A DNA stretch of 64,000 nucleotides. It comes from JANXYW01 sp031400455. GTDB taxonomy: Bacteria > Chloroflexota > Dehalococcoidia > DSTF01 > JACRBR01. The notes under the pieces are model-generated. The model did no database searches, was not told the DNA's origin, and saw only the letters and a list, made by a program, of their open reading frames with translations. Below are positions 40,615 through 50,378 of the stretch, piece by piece. Location: NCBI GenBank assembly GCA_031400455.1, contig JANNPX010000046.1, positions 1-64,000 of the forward strand, written 5' to 3'. The translations under genes were made by a program, and so were the position numbers. Numbering within the stretch: position 1 is the first letter of the stretch; every line of letters starts with the position of its first letter.

Positions 40615-41195
40615 GGCATCAACAAGCGCAGCCGCCGTTTGGCGTATCGGCACGCACGCTCGCCGTCGGGGCCTCGATCTTGAGCGGAGTCGCGTGGCTG
40701 GCGTGGGAGCTCTCGCGCCGCTTCTGGGCTGACGGCGCCTCCAGCGATTGCGCGGCTCCCGCCGACTTCTTTAACGACGCAACGTTCGCGGTGGCGAACC
40801 TGGCCGCGGCCGTTGCCTTGGCATCATCGTCTCTGCTGCTGCATGGCGCACTCCGATGGGTCGCTCTCGCCGCGGCGACTGGTGCCGTCGCGACCGGGAT
40901 CGGAAATTCGGTCGAGCACTGCGTGGCGGAGCCCTTCTTCCTGCTATACGTCGCAGGTGCGCTCACGTATACGCTTGCGACGTGCGTGCTCGCGGCAGGG
41001 CTTCTGCTCACGGGTCAGCTAGGGCGCTGGCCTGGTCTCTTGCTCGGTGTCGCAGCACTTGGGGGGTTGATGTTGGGGGGGGCTGAACGCGGCGGCGCAG
41101 CGGTGACCGGCGTGGCCTGGCTGCTATTCGGCGTATTGTTGATCGTGATGACCAGCAGTGAGAGATCGACTAACGGGATCGAACAATCGCTTTGA
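40611..41195 (+). CDS. Membrane protein coupled to the PadR gene
   Basis: A 194-residue integral membrane protein with about six short helices (16-34, 55-75, 78-95, 110-130, 138-150, 165-180). Paired cysteines in SSDCAAPADFF (about 45) and NSVEHCVAEPFF (about 105) could form an extracytoplasmic disulfide. No family is recognised. The ATG lies on the stop of the truncated PadR gene (ATGA), and similar small membrane proteins are commonly controlled by PadR-type regulators. The stop is directly followed by the tRNA-Arg remnant. Confidence 0.7.
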   Translation: MRHQQAQPPFGVSARTLAVGASILSGVAWLAWELSRRFWADGASSDCAAPADFFNDATFAVANLAAAVALASSSLLLHGALRWVALAAATGAVATGIGNSVEHCVAEPFFLLYVAGALTYTLATCVLAAGLLLTGQLGRWPGLLLGVAALGGLMLGGAERGGAAVTGVAWLLFGVLLIVMTSSERSTNGIEQSL

Positions 41196-41248
41196 GGCAC
41201 GCCCGGCGGGATTCGAACCTGCGACCGTCGGATTAGACTCCGGTGCTC
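41196..41248 (-). other. tRNA-Arg 3' remnant (UCU-type)
   Basis: On the minus strand the sequence shows the 3' half of a tRNA: an anticodon-arm-like CCGGAGTCTAATCCG, a T arm with GGTTCGAATCC and an acceptor-like GGGCGTGCC. The anticodon loop has one base too few and the T stem has an A-C mismatch; the acceptor and D arm 5' parts are missing. It is most like tRNA-Arg(TCT). Such 3' fragments are left where mobile elements integrated. No functional partner copy is present in the window. Confidence 0.55.
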
Positions 41249-41260
41249 AGCCGGCACGAT

Positions 41261-42091
41261 TTACCGGTCGAGCACGCGCTCGGCGCGGTCCAGCTGCCGG
41301 GGGACATCCTCGGGGCGTTGGCGGATCGCCCAGTCCGTGCGACGGAGCGCCATGTGCGCGACGTACGCCCGCAGCACGTGCGGCTCGACGAGCGCCTCGA
41401 CCCGATCCCAGATCTGTTGGCCGTGACCGTCGAGGTCGAACGCGAATGCCACCAGGTCGTAGCGGTGATCGCCCCAACACGCACCCTCCCAGTCGACGAT
41501 CCCGGTGAGCGTGCCGTCATCGACGGCGAGCACGTTGTCGGTGTGCAGGTCGTAGTGGACGAGCCCGCTCGTCGCGAACGATGACGGCTCGGCATCGGCG
41601 CCGATCGCCTCGATGGAGTCGATGATGCGCCGGGCGCGATCGGAGTGCGTCCGGAGCGAGTCGTGCTGCGCCCCGCCGTCTTCGCCGACCGTGAGGGTGT
41701 GGATCACGAACTCACCCCATCCCTGCGGCGCTGGCGCCGCCGCTGGACCGGCGATGCCGGCTGCCGCGCTGACGCACTCGATCATCCGGTCGACCAGTTG
41801 CGGCGGCCAGGTCGGGAACGATCGTCCCGGCAGCACCTGCTGTGCGGAGAGCGTCCACCCGTCGACGGCGCGCACGAACGGGTACTCGGGCACCGGCACG
41901 CCACGCGAGCGCAGCACGTCGAGCGCGGGCAGGAGCACCGCATAGCGGTCGGCCATGCCCTCGTCGGCGACCCACTTCAGCAGGACGCGCTCACCATCGG
42001 CAGCGATGGCGAACCACGCGCCGCCCGACTCGCCCCCGGGTGCACGGCCCTCCAACTGGAAGCCGAGGTCGCGCAGCTGCTCCGCGTTCAC
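41261..42091 (-). CDS. Aminoglycoside phosphotransferase (APH) family protein
   Basis: A 276-residue APH/choline-kinase-fold kinase. The catalytic loop is VHYDLHTDN (178-186) with D181 as base and N186, and the metal-binding DWEG (D200-G203) follows. An N-terminal ATP-lobe with LLKWVADEG (about 37-45, K39) is present. APH-fold proteins phosphorylate aminoglycosides, macrolides or small metabolites such as homoserine; nothing here says which, so resistance is not established. It is 4 bp downstream of the DHFR-like gene. The tRNA-Arg remnant abuts the stop. Confidence 0.88.
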   Translation of the reverse strand: MNAEQLRDLGFQLEGRAPGGESGGAWFAIAADGERVLLKWVADEGMADRYAVLLPALDVLRSRGVPVPEYPFVRAVDGWTLSAQQVLPGRSFPTWPPQLVDRMIECVSAAAGIAGPAAAPAPQGWGEFVIHTLTVGEDGGAQHDSLRTHSDRARRIIDSIEAIGADAEPSSFATSGLVHYDLHTDNVLAVDDGTLTGIVDWEGACWGDHRYDLVAFAFDLDGHGQQIWDRVEALVEPHVLRAYVAHMALRRTDWAIRQRPEDVPRQLDRAERVLDR

Positions 42092-42095
42092 GTCG

Positions 42096-42686
<591 letters not shown>

Positions 42687-42765
42687 GTACTCGTCCTGGA
42701 AGTTCCAGATCGTATTGAGCGCATAGTGCCGCGCCACGCCGCACGCCAGATTCAATTGGGTGGTT

Positions 42766-42841
42766 TGGTGGGCCCTCAGGGACTCGAACCCTGGACCGAC
42801 GGATTAAAAGTCCGCTGCTCTACCAACTGAGCTAAGGGCCC
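42766..42841 (-). tRNA. tRNA-Lys (TTT anticodon)
   Basis: A complete cloverleaf: acceptor GGGCCCT, D arm GCTCAGTTGGTAGAGC, anticodon arm CGGACTTTTAATCCG (anticodon TTT), T arm with GGTTCGAGTCC, then AGGGCCC, A discriminator and encoded CCA. A TACAAT -10 sits at 42851-42856. It lies between the DHFR-like gene and a terminator-like palindrome. Confidence 0.97.
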
Positions 42842-42874
42842 GCCGTCACGATTGTAGCAAGCGATAGAAGACGC

Positions 42875-42900
42875 AGCGGGCGCCCGATCGGGCGCCCGCT
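42875..42900 (-). terminator. Strong palindrome downstream of the ECF/DUF5667 operon
   Basis: A 26-bp perfect palindrome (half-site AGCGGGCGCCCGA) lies 27 bp past the DUF5667 stop. It can fold into a long GC hairpin on the minus-strand transcript. No clear U-run follows, so termination is likely but not textbook. Confidence 0.55.
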
Positions 42901-42926
42901 CTTCCAACCAGTGTTGTGTGCCTCCG

Positions 42927-44375
42927 CTACGGCGCGGCTGTTGCCGTCGCGACCGGTGGCGTCGCCGTCTCAGTTGCGGTCGGCGGCGGTGGGATGAGGG
43001 CGATGCTCTGCATCACGTACCACGGGATGTCCGACGCATTGCCGTAGCCCGTGCGCAGCACGTCGCGGTCGGCGACGAATGTCCCGCCGTCGTTCGTGAT
43101 GCGCATCTGCACTTCGTCGAACTGGCCGTTCCTGCTGGCGAACCACCACATGTCGCCGTTCAGCGTGTTGATGATGATCAGCGACGAACCGTCCTGGTTC
43201 GAGAACTTGATCAGCTCGGGCACTCCCGACTCCGGCGCGCCGTCGAGTTTCCAGCCATCGGCAGAACTTGGCACCAGGATCGTCAGCGATCCGGCCGTCA
43301 CAGAGAACAGCTTGACGCCGTTGCGCGTCTCCACCGGCTCCGCGCTGATCACGATGTCTGTCGTCGCGAGCAGCGGCGTCGTGGACGGCGCGGGCTCAGT
43401 CGCGGCTGGCGTCGTGGCCGTTCCCGGTGTCGTGTCGGCCGGCGGAGATGCTTCCGGCGTCGCGGTCTCCGTCGGCGCGGGAGTCGACGTCGATGTCAGC
43501 GGAACGGACGGCGTCAGCACCGCCGGCAGGCGCTCCGGATCGCCGAAGAAAATGATCTGCTTTGAGACAGCCTGGCCCGTCTTCGACACGTCGACGGCCG
43601 CGCTCAGGTTGTCCTGCGCACCCGGCGCGATCTGCGTCGTGGCCAGCACTTCCTGCTGCTTCTCAGTGACCTGCTCCAGTCGCGCGGCCTCATCGCTATC
43701 CCAGCCACCGTCTTTGGCGTCGTCGATGAGCGGTTGCGTCTGCTCGACGAGTCGGTCCAGCACGCCCGGGCCGATGATCTTCCCGCGCTTCGTCAGCTGT
43801 TCGATCTCGCTGACGCGCTCCTCGGCGATGTCGAGCTTCACGCTGCGCTTCGCATCGTCGGTGAGCGCCAGCGAAACGCGCACGCGCTCGGTCTGAAGCT
43901 TGATCGGGTACTGCCAGTCGCCCGGCAGCGCCGCGCTGGCGGACGAGACGGTGTACGTCGACGCGCCGAGCAGCGCGACGACCGCTGCCATGCCGCCGGC
44001 AAGCGCGCGGAACGGCGAATCGAACAGCGGTACGCGCCGCGGTGCTCGCTGCGTTGCGCGCTCTCCGAGCTTCATCCGCTGCGCCGTCATCAGGAAGCGC
44101 ACGCGCGCCGCGGCGAAGAATGTCGGCGACGGCTCGATGTCCATGGCCTCTTGCAGGCGCTGACCGCTCGCAATGAGGAAGCGCTCGCGCGCCTTCGCGG
44201 CGAACTCCGCCCGCGGCTGCACGTCGTACGCACGCGCCGTCATCGACGCGACGAGCAGCAACGGCCGCAGTTCGGTCGCGTGCTCCGGGTTGTGCCGGAG
44301 ACACTCGTCGAGATCCCAGCGACCCTGACTCAGGGCCTCCAGGCACTCGTGCAACCGTGTCTCGAACTCCGTCAT
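42927..44375 (-). CDS. DUF5667 protein, probable anti-sigma factor
   Basis: A 482-residue single-pass membrane protein. The cytoplasmic N-terminus (1-120) has a zinc-less, helix-rich anti-sigma-like region; a membrane helix spans about 123-148; DUF5667 follows (LPGDWQYPIKLQTERVRVSL, 150-250). Then comes a Thr/Pro/Ala-rich linker (270-340) and a C-terminal beta domain (345-460). Its ATG overlaps the stop of the ECF sigma gene (ATGA). This pairing and design is typical of Chloroflexota regulators of envelope functions. A second Thr/Pro tail closes the protein. Confidence 0.85.
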   Translation of the reverse strand: MTEFETRLHECLEALSQGRWDLDECLRHNPEHATELRPLLLVASMTARAYDVQPRAEFAAKARERFLIASGQRLQEAMDIEPSPTFFAAARVRFLMTAQRMKLGERATQRAPRRVPLFDSPFRALAGGMAAVVALLGASTYTVSSASAALPGDWQYPIKLQTERVRVSLALTDDAKRSVKLDIAEERVSEIEQLTKRGKIIGPGVLDRLVEQTQPLIDDAKDGGWDSDEAARLEQVTEKQQEVLATTQIAPGAQDNLSAAVDVSKTGQAVSKQIIFFGDPERLPAVLTPSVPLTSTSTPAPTETATPEASPPADTTPGTATTPAATEPAPSTTPLLATTDIVISAEPVETRNGVKLFSVTAGSLTILVPSSADGWKLDGAPESGVPELIKFSNQDGSSLIIINTLNGDMWWFASRNGQFDEVQMRITNDGGTFVADRDVLRTGYGNASDIPWYVMQSIALIPPPPTATETATPPVATATAAP

Positions 44376-45010
44376 AGCTCCCGTATCGTCCCTGTCCCGT
44401 TTGTCGCCGGGATCAACATCTTCTGCAACTTCGCTACAGCTTTATGCTGCAGCGCCTTGATATTTCCTTCGCGCTTGCCCAGCGCCTTCGCCGTATCGGC
44501 GATCGACAACCCCGACCCGAATCGGAGCGCGATCACCTCGCGCTGGGCCTCCGGCAGCAACGCCGATGCCCGCCGCACTTCCTCGATTGTGAGCCGCTCC
44601 TCGACCGAGGTCGCCAGATCGGGCCGGCCGTCCACCATGTCCTCGGACAGCTCGGAGGTCGCGCCGCCCCGTTGGGCGCTCTTGCGATAGTGCGTGGCAA
44701 TGCAGTTGTGGGCGATGCGGAAGATCCAGGACGAGAAGGGGACCTCGCGCCAGCGGAAGTCGCTGATCGCGCCCAGCATTTTGAGAAAGACCTCTTCGGT
44801 CAGATCCTCGGCTTCGGACGGATGCCCGACCCGCGCCATCACATAGCGGTAGACGCGGGGCATGTACCAGTCGTAGATGTCCGCCAGTGCCTGCTGATCG
44901 CCCGTGCGGGCACGATCCACCGTCGTTCGCTCCAGATCGGGCGCGATCGATGGGTAGGACGGGAAATCCACCCCCGAAACCTCGTTTCTGAACGAAGCCA
45001 TAGAGGGCAT
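44372..45010 (-). CDS. ECF-type RNA polymerase sigma factor
   Basis: A 212-residue extracytoplasmic-function sigma factor. Region 2 reads ALADIYDWYMPRVYRYVMAR with the DLTEEVFLKML helix (about 40-80), and region 4 has LLPEAQREVIALRFGSGLSI plus GKREGNIKALQHKAVAKL (about 150-200), the HTH that binds -35. It lacks a long linker. The overlap with DUF5667 suggests that the membrane protein holds it inactive until a signal arrives. ATG at 45010 or 45001 is possible; RBS is weak. The 170 bp upstream may hold its own autoregulated promoter. Confidence 0.93.
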   Translation of the reverse strand: MPSMASFRNEVSGVDFPSYPSIAPDLERTTVDRARTGDQQALADIYDWYMPRVYRYVMARVGHPSEAEDLTEEVFLKMLGAISDFRWREVPFSSWIFRIAHNCIATHYRKSAQRGGATSELSEDMVDGRPDLATSVEERLTIEEVRRASALLPEAQREVIALRFGSGLSIADTAKALGKREGNIKALQHKAVAKLQKMLIPATNGTGTIREL

Positions 45011-45184
45011 GGTACCCGCTGCATTCTGAAGGCGTCCACGAGCCAGTTCGATACATCTGCCAGTAGAACGCCCTGATAAGGGAAAAGGTTAACGATAAGT
45101 GACACCGATTTTGAATCTGAACCCGTCAATCTCAGATTCGAGGCTCCGGTGTGAGGGTACGGTGTCGGGAGGGATCCGTCGGCG

Positions 45185-47818
45185 CTACCGCCCCGCGTCC
45201 CGCTCCCAGCGCGCGAGCGACGCCACCGCCGCGGCGTATGGCCGCGGCACCGCCGTCGACCAGTCGCCCGGGATCATCGCGAACACCGGCGAGACGCGGC
45301 CGTAGCGCATGCGGTAGTACAGCACTGACACGATGTCGTTCTGGATGCTGCTGCCCTGCGTCTTCAGCAACTCTTCCGCACGGTCGCGCACCTGCGACGG
45401 CACCTCGCCCGCGGCGTACGAATCGCCGAGTAGCTGCGCCGACTCGAGCTGGTCGAGCTGCGAGCCGACCACCCACTGATGGCGCGCCTCATCGAGATCG
45501 CCCTGCGCCTGGTACCAGCGCCCCAGCTCCGTGCGCGCCAGGCCGAAGTCCGGCTGGCGGTTCACGGCATAGTCGAGGTGGCCGAACGCCGCCTCCATAT
45601 TGCCCTGCTGCATCTCGATGCGCGCCATGCTCACGCGCAGCGTCAGGTCGTTCGTGCCGCCCGTGAAGAGCAGGTACTGGCAGCCCTTCGCCGCGCCGTC
45701 GAGTCCATCGAGCGATGACTGCGGGTCGAAGCGACGACCCTCCACCAGGTACGCGCCGAACGTGCACGGGTTGATGCCGATCACCGACGCCTTCAGGATC
45801 TCGTCGAGATGCTCGCGCCGGAACGCCGTCCCCTGCCAGAACGTCGAGTTCGCCAGCCCGGCGTCCATCGAGATCACCTGCCCGTACGTGCTGACAGCGT
45901 CCGTCGTGCGGCCGAGATCCTCGTACACCTCGCCGGCCACCAGCACCGGCGCAACGTGATACGTCGAGAGCCGCACGATCTGCGCCTGCGCCGCCGCCTC
46001 GTCGTCGCGTCCGGTCCACTCGTACACTCGCGCGAGGTTCGCGCGCGCAAGATCGCTGCGGCTGTCCAGCTCGACCGCGCGTTCCAGGTGGATGCGCGCC
46101 CGGTCGAGCATCGCGTCGTCCTTGCGGCCGCCGAAGTCATACGCCCCGGCCTGTGCCTGCCCCAGCATGAGCTGGTACACCGGCATGCTTGAGTCGTCGT
46201 TCACCGCCGCCTGCAACCGTTCGATGGCGCCGGGCTCGCCGTTGTTGAGATGCTCCATCCCGCGCCAGTACTGCCGGTGCGCCAGATCGACGCGATACCA
46301 CCCCACCAGCGGCACCGCGATCAGCACCAGCAGCAGCGCGCGCGCGGCGATCCCGGCCCATGCCGTAGGGGCACGCGGTGGCGTGCCCTCTCCGTCCGGT
46401 GCCGCTGCCTTCGCCGCGCCCACCGACTCCATGTAATTCCGCACGATGATCGCGCCCACGAACGCCAGCGCGATCGCCGGCGCCTTCCAGATGTTGCCCG
46501 CGTCCACCTGGTTGTGCGTCGCGAACCCGATCAGCGCGCCGCCGCACGCCACCGCGAGCAGCCGCTGCTCCAGCGAACCGCCGCGCCACGTGCGCCACAG
46601 TACATACGCCGTCGCCGCGGCGAGTACCGCCACCGCCAGCAGTCCCGCCAGCCCCGTATCGTCGGCGAGCTGCAGAAAGCCGTTGTGCGCGTGCTGCGTG
46701 TGGACGACGAACTGGGCCGCGTGCTTGCTGTACTGCGGGAACAGCAGGCCGAAGACGTTCGGCCCTGCGCCCGTCAGCGGGTGGTCGCTGAAGATGTCAC
46801 GGCCAACCTGCCACGCGTCCTGTCGCGCCGATAGCGACGATCGAAACAGCCAGCCCGGCCGCGTCGATGAGCGCGAGATGAATGCCAGCGTGCCGAATAC
46901 GACCAGCGCCATCGCGCCGCCGACGGTCGCCAGCGCCGTCGGCGTCAATCCCGCCGGCACGAAGGTCTCCCACGTTACGGGGCGGCCCTCGCGCTCGCGT
47001 TCGTACATGCGGATCGTCAGCCACGCGCCGGCAATCGTGAACACTCCGCCGGCCGCCACGCCCGCCCAGCCACCGCGCGACAGCGTCAGGAAGATCGCCC
47101 AGGCACCGACGAACAGCCCGCTGAACGCGGCCGCTCGTTCCCATCGCGACGCGGAACGATACGCGTACAGCGCGAAGAATGGGATGAACATCGTTAGCAG
47201 CATCGCCAGCACATTCGGGTGATCGCTGACGTCGTGGACCCGCGGCACCGTCGCCGGGAAGATGTTGTTCGCGCTCAACCCGTCGACCTTGCTTGCCAGC
47301 CGCAGGTAGTCGGCGTAATCGTTGCCCACCACCCACAGCGCGTAGATGGAAAGCGCGGCGCCGGCGAGCATGAACGCTCGGCGAAGTTGTGCGGCGCTCA
47401 AGAACGGCAGGTCCGCCAGCGCGTAGAACGCGATGATCGCCCCGCCCACCTGCAGTGACGGCTCCAGGCTCGCCCGCCAGCTCAGCGACGCATACGTCGC
47501 CAGCGCGTACGCGGCGATCACGCCCAGTATCGGCAGATCCAGCGGCGATCCGCCGGGCAGGCGGCGTGCGATCGCGAGATACAGCACGTACACCATCGCG
47601 ACCGCTCCGACCATGATGTGCAGCGTCAGCGTGCGAGGAAAGACGTGCAGCGTCAGTTGCGGCATGCCGGTGAAGAAGAAGTAGCCGGCCCACGCACCCG
47701 CGAGCGCCATCGCCACCAGACGTAGCGCGGCCTGTGCCCGCGCGGCGCCATCGGAGGAAGTCGGTGCATGCGAAGGACGTGCGGCGTCTTCGCTCGGCAG
47801 ACGGGGGCCTGCGGTCAC
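45185..47818 (-). CDS. O-antigen ligase/polymerase (Wzy_C) with TPR tail
   Basis: A 877-residue membrane protein. About 12 membrane helices fill residues 35-470, with the Wzy_C (O-antigen ligase) region around FLTLSRGGWAG and the loop HAHNGFLQLADDTG with the conserved HN; the last 400 residues hold TPR-like helix pairs (LERAVELDSRSDLARANLAR, MEAAFGHLDYAVNRQPDFGL). Such proteins polymerise or ligate glycans on the outer side of the membrane, or attach them to proteins. The GTG at 47818 follows ACGGAGGAG, a perfect RBS; longer readings go into the divergent gene. A repeat-derived segment sits between the membrane and TPR parts. Confidence 0.85.
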   Translation of the reverse strand: MTAGPRLPSEDAARPSHAPTSSDGAARAQAALRLVAMALAGAWAGYFFFTGMPQLTLHVFPRTLTLHIMVGAVAMVYVLYLAIARRLPGGSPLDLPILGVIAAYALATYASLSWRASLEPSLQVGGAIIAFYALADLPFLSAAQLRRAFMLAGAALSIYALWVVGNDYADYLRLASKVDGLSANNIFPATVPRVHDVSDHPNVLAMLLTMFIPFFALYAYRSASRWERAAAFSGLFVGAWAIFLTLSRGGWAGVAAGGVFTIAGAWLTIRMYEREREGRPVTWETFVPAGLTPTALATVGGAMALVVFGTLAFISRSSTRPGWLFRSSLSARQDAWQVGRDIFSDHPLTGAGPNVFGLLFPQYSKHAAQFVVHTQHAHNGFLQLADDTGLAGLLAVAVLAAATAYVLWRTWRGGSLEQRLLAVACGGALIGFATHNQVDAGNIWKAPAIALAFVGAIIVRNYMESVGAAKAAAPDGEGTPPRAPTAWAGIAARALLLVLIAVPLVGWYRVDLAHRQYWRGMEHLNNGEPGAIERLQAAVNDDSSMPVYQLMLGQAQAGAYDFGGRKDDAMLDRARIHLERAVELDSRSDLARANLARVYEWTGRDDEAAAQAQIVRLSTYHVAPVLVAGEVYEDLGRTTDAVSTYGQVISMDAGLANSTFWQGTAFRREHLDEILKASVIGINPCTFGAYLVEGRRFDPQSSLDGLDGAAKGCQYLLFTGGTNDLTLRVSMARIEMQQGNMEAAFGHLDYAVNRQPDFGLARTELGRWYQAQGDLDEARHQWVVGSQLDQLESAQLLGDSYAAGEVPSQVRDRAEELLKTQGSSIQNDIVSVLYYRMRYGRVSPVFAMIPGDWSTAVPRPYAAAVASLARWERDAGR
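46362..46394. repeat. Family A-type palindrome inside the Wzy ligase gene
   Basis: GTAGGGGCACGCGGTGGCGT followed by GCCCTCTCC forms an inverted repeat like family A. It encodes the linker EGTPPRAPTAW of the protein, between a membrane domain and the next helix. Confidence 0.5.
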
Positions 47819-47864
47819 ATACTCCTCCGTATCGATGTTCGGGCGAAGTGTATCATGGGCTCCG

Positions 47865-48392
47865 ATGCCCAGATGCACCGTCGCGCTCACGTTCGTGCTT
47901 CTTGCTGTGCTGTGCGCGGCGTGTTCTGGATCGTCGTCCGCAACGCGCACTGCGACACACACGACCGCACCCGCGACTGCCACTCTCACCCCGGTGCAAT
48001 TCGGTGCCGCACAACTCCGCATCGAATCAGCATCCGGCGCGCGCGTCATAGAGGTGGAAGTCGCGACCACGCCCGCGCAGACTGAGCGCGGCCTCGGCTA
48101 TCGCGACACCCTTGCACCGGATGCCGGCATGGTCTTCGACCTGCTCACGAACCGCGCGCCCGGCTTCTGGATGAAGGGCATGCGCTTCCCCCTCGACATG
48201 GTGTGGATCGGCGAGGACAAGCGCGTCGTCGCCATCACGGCGGGCGTCCAGCCCCAGCCTGGGGCGCCGGACAGCCAGCTTCTCCGCTACCCGCCGCCCA
48301 TTGCAGTTCGCTACGTTCTTGAACTGAACGCGGGCGCCGCCGAGCGCCTCGGCATCGTAACTGGCACGCAGCTCAGCTTCGAGTTGCCCTGA
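47865..48392 (+). CDS. DUF192-family lipoprotein
   Basis: A 175-residue lipoprotein of the DUF192 family (PF02643). The signal peptide ends in the lipobox LCAAC (C20), followed by a Thr/Ala linker and the DUF192 beta-barrel (60-175): VATTPAQTERGLGYRDTLA, GMVFDLLTN, FWMKGMRFPLDMVWI and the C-terminal VLELNAGAAERLGI. Family function is unknown. The ATG at 47865 fits the signal peptide; an in-frame ATG at 47835 would add residues but lie close to the divergent GTG at 47818. Confidence 0.88.
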   Translation: MPRCTVALTFVLLAVLCAACSGSSSATRTATHTTAPATATLTPVQFGAAQLRIESASGARVIEVEVATTPAQTERGLGYRDTLAPDAGMVFDLLTNRAPGFWMKGMRFPLDMVWIGEDKRVVAITAGVQPQPGAPDSQLLRYPPPIAVRYVLELNAGAAERLGIVTGTQLSFELP

Positions 48393-48453
48393 TTCGTGCG
48401 GGAATCGCAAGGGCGCGGCGAGAATTCTGCGCGAATTCCATGTTCGAATGTGA

Positions 48454-48481
48454 TTGCCGGGCTCCCCAATCGTAGTAGAAT
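48454..48481 (+). promoter_or_regulatory. Promoter of the peptide-type ABC importer operon
   Basis: TTGCCG and TAGAAT are spaced by 16 bp, 43 bp before the ATG at 48525. GAGGAGGGA precedes the ATG as ribosome-binding site. Confidence 0.5.
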
Positions 48482-48524
48482 CGTCTCCGAGGGAAGCTCG
48501 GCTTTCTAGTTGAGGAGGGAACCG

Positions 48525-50300
48525 ATGAGCCAGAGAGACGCGTTCTGGAATAAGGTCACGGCACAACGGGTCAGCCGTCGCAGGGCACTGCAGATGGCGG
48601 GCGTGACGGGCGCAACCGCTGGGGCGATCGCCATCGTCGGCTGCGGCGGCGGCGATGACAAGGACAAGACGCCGGCGTCCGGCTCGCCGTCGGCCGGCAA
48701 GACCACCGTCAGTGATGGCACGCCGAAGCCCGGCGGCACCCTGCACGGCACCGTCAGCCTCGTACTCGGAAAAGACCCCATGAAGGCGTCGTCGTTCCTG
48801 ACGCACGCGCTCGCCTCGTACTCATACAGCCGACTGCTGCGCTTCAAGACCGTCGTCGGCGAACTCGACCAGAAGGACTGGTACACGACGGAGATGGAGC
48901 TGGCGTCGAAGGTCGAGAACCCCGACCCGCTGACGTACATCATCACCCTGCGCGACGACGTGAAGTTCCACAACGTCCCGCCCGTAAACGGCCGCCAACT
49001 CGTCGGCGAGGACGTCGTCTACTCGTTCAACCGCTATCGCTCGATCTCGCCCAACAAGGGCAATATGGCGTTCGTCGACACGGTCACGGCCGCCGGCCAG
49101 GTCGTGACGTTCAAGCTCAAGGAGCCGTTCGGACTCTTCCTCAACCGGCTGGCATCATTCCAGGACCTCTGGATCATGCCGAAGGAATTCATCGAGGCGA
49201 GCGAGACCGCCAGCGAAGACAGCATGCTCGGGTCGGGACCGTTCCTCTTCGACAAGTACACGCCCAGCGTCGAGATGGCCTGGAAGAAGAACCCGGACTA
49301 CTTCGAGAAGGACAGCGCCGGCAACCCGCTACCGTACCTCGATGCGGTGAACCTCGCCGTCATCACGGACCAGAACCAGGTGCTCTCGCAATTTGCGTCG
49401 GGCGCGCTCGACACGATTTCCGTGCCGCCCACGCTCGTCGAGTCTACGAAGAGCCAGGTTTCCGGGGCCGTGTTCGACCAGGCGCCCCGCAACATCCTCA
49501 GCATGATGATCTTCGAGCCGGCGTCGTACACGGCCGCCAAGCCGCCGTTCAACGACGATCGCGTACGGCGCGCGCTCTCGATGGCGATCAACCGCGACGC
49601 GTTGCTCAAGCGTGTGACGCCGGAGGGTGGTCTTTGGCCGAACATGCCGATCAATGGCGGCTTTGGCGAGAGCTGGTGGCTCGACCCGCAGGGCAGCGAG
49701 ATCGGCGCGGCCGGCGCGAACTACAAGTACAACGTCACCGAGGCGAAGGCGCTGCTGAGCGCCGCGGGCTTCGCGGACGGCTTTGAAGTGCCAATGCACT
49801 TCGCCAGCACTGTCTACTCGACGGTCGTGCCGTACTACCCCATCGTGAAGGACGGGCTCACGGCCCTCTTCGCGCAGGTCGGCATCAAAGTGAAGGAAGT
49901 GCCGGAAGAGTACGGCACGTACATCGGCACCACGTTCGCCGGCCAGTTCGACGGCATGGCCTTCAGCCTCGAATCGGTGTTCAGCGACATCGCCGCGTAC
50001 TGGCAGAACATGTTCAACTCGAAGGAGAACGGCGCCGGACGCAACCACTCCAGCGTTAACGACACGGAGTTGCAGGCGAACATCAAGAAGATGCTCGCGG
50101 CGCAGTCGCTGGACGAGATCCAGAAGCAGAACTTTGAGCTGCAGAAGTACACGTCCTCGAAGATGTACTACGTGCCTGTGGTCACGCCCGTCGAGTTCGC
50201 AGCGCGCGCGCCGAAGCTCAAGGGCGTACTGAACACCACCGGTCCGACCACATACGCGGTCGGCACCGAGGGTGCGCTGAAGAACTGGCTCTCCGCCTAG
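48525..50300 (+). CDS. Tat-exported substrate-binding lipoprotein (SBP family 5)
   Basis: A 591-residue solute-binding protein of the DppA/OppA family for peptide- or nickel-type ABC importers. The N-terminus has a twin-arginine motif SRRRALQMAG (17-26), a short hydrophobic helix and a lipobox VGC (C40). SBP_bac_5 features follow: LASKVENPDPLTYIITLRDDVKFH (about 130-150) and RRALSMAINRDAL (about 345-360). The Tat signal means it is exported folded. It leads an operon with two permease genes; ATPases are absent, so the ligand and energy source are unclear. Confidence 0.92.
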   Translation: MSQRDAFWNKVTAQRVSRRRALQMAGVTGATAGAIAIVGCGGGDDKDKTPASGSPSAGKTTVSDGTPKPGGTLHGTVSLVLGKDPMKASSFLTHALASYSYSRLLRFKTVVGELDQKDWYTTEMELASKVENPDPLTYIITLRDDVKFHNVPPVNGRQLVGEDVVYSFNRYRSISPNKGNMAFVDTVTAAGQVVTFKLKEPFGLFLNRLASFQDLWIMPKEFIEASETASEDSMLGSGPFLFDKYTPSVEMAWKKNPDYFEKDSAGNPLPYLDAVNLAVITDQNQVLSQFASGALDTISVPPTLVESTKSQVSGAVFDQAPRNILSMMIFEPASYTAAKPPFNDDRVRRALSMAINRDALLKRVTPEGGLWPNMPINGGFGESWWLDPQGSEIGAAGANYKYNVTEAKALLSAAGFADGFEVPMHFASTVYSTVVPYYPIVKDGLTALFAQVGIKVKEVPEEYGTYIGTTFAGQFDGMAFSLESVFSDIAAYWQNMFNSKENGAGRNHSSVNDTELQANIKKMLAAQSLDEIQKQNFELQKYTSSKMYYVPVVTPVEFAARAPKLKGVLNTTGPTTYAVGTEGALKNWLSA

Positions 50301-50378
50301 CGCTCGCGGAGGCGAACAACGAACTCACGCGCGGCGGCCGTTTCAGTTACGGCCGCCGCGCACTCCAAGGCGTGACGC

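Noticed and set aside
41196..41300. Functional tRNA gene
   Set aside because: Only the 3' half is recognisable, the anticodon loop is one base short, and the 5' half is replaced by the end of the phosphotransferase gene.
41261..42091. Antibiotic-resistance gene
   Set aside because: The APH fold is clear but the family includes many metabolic kinases; no evidence for aminoglycoside as substrate is in the sequence.
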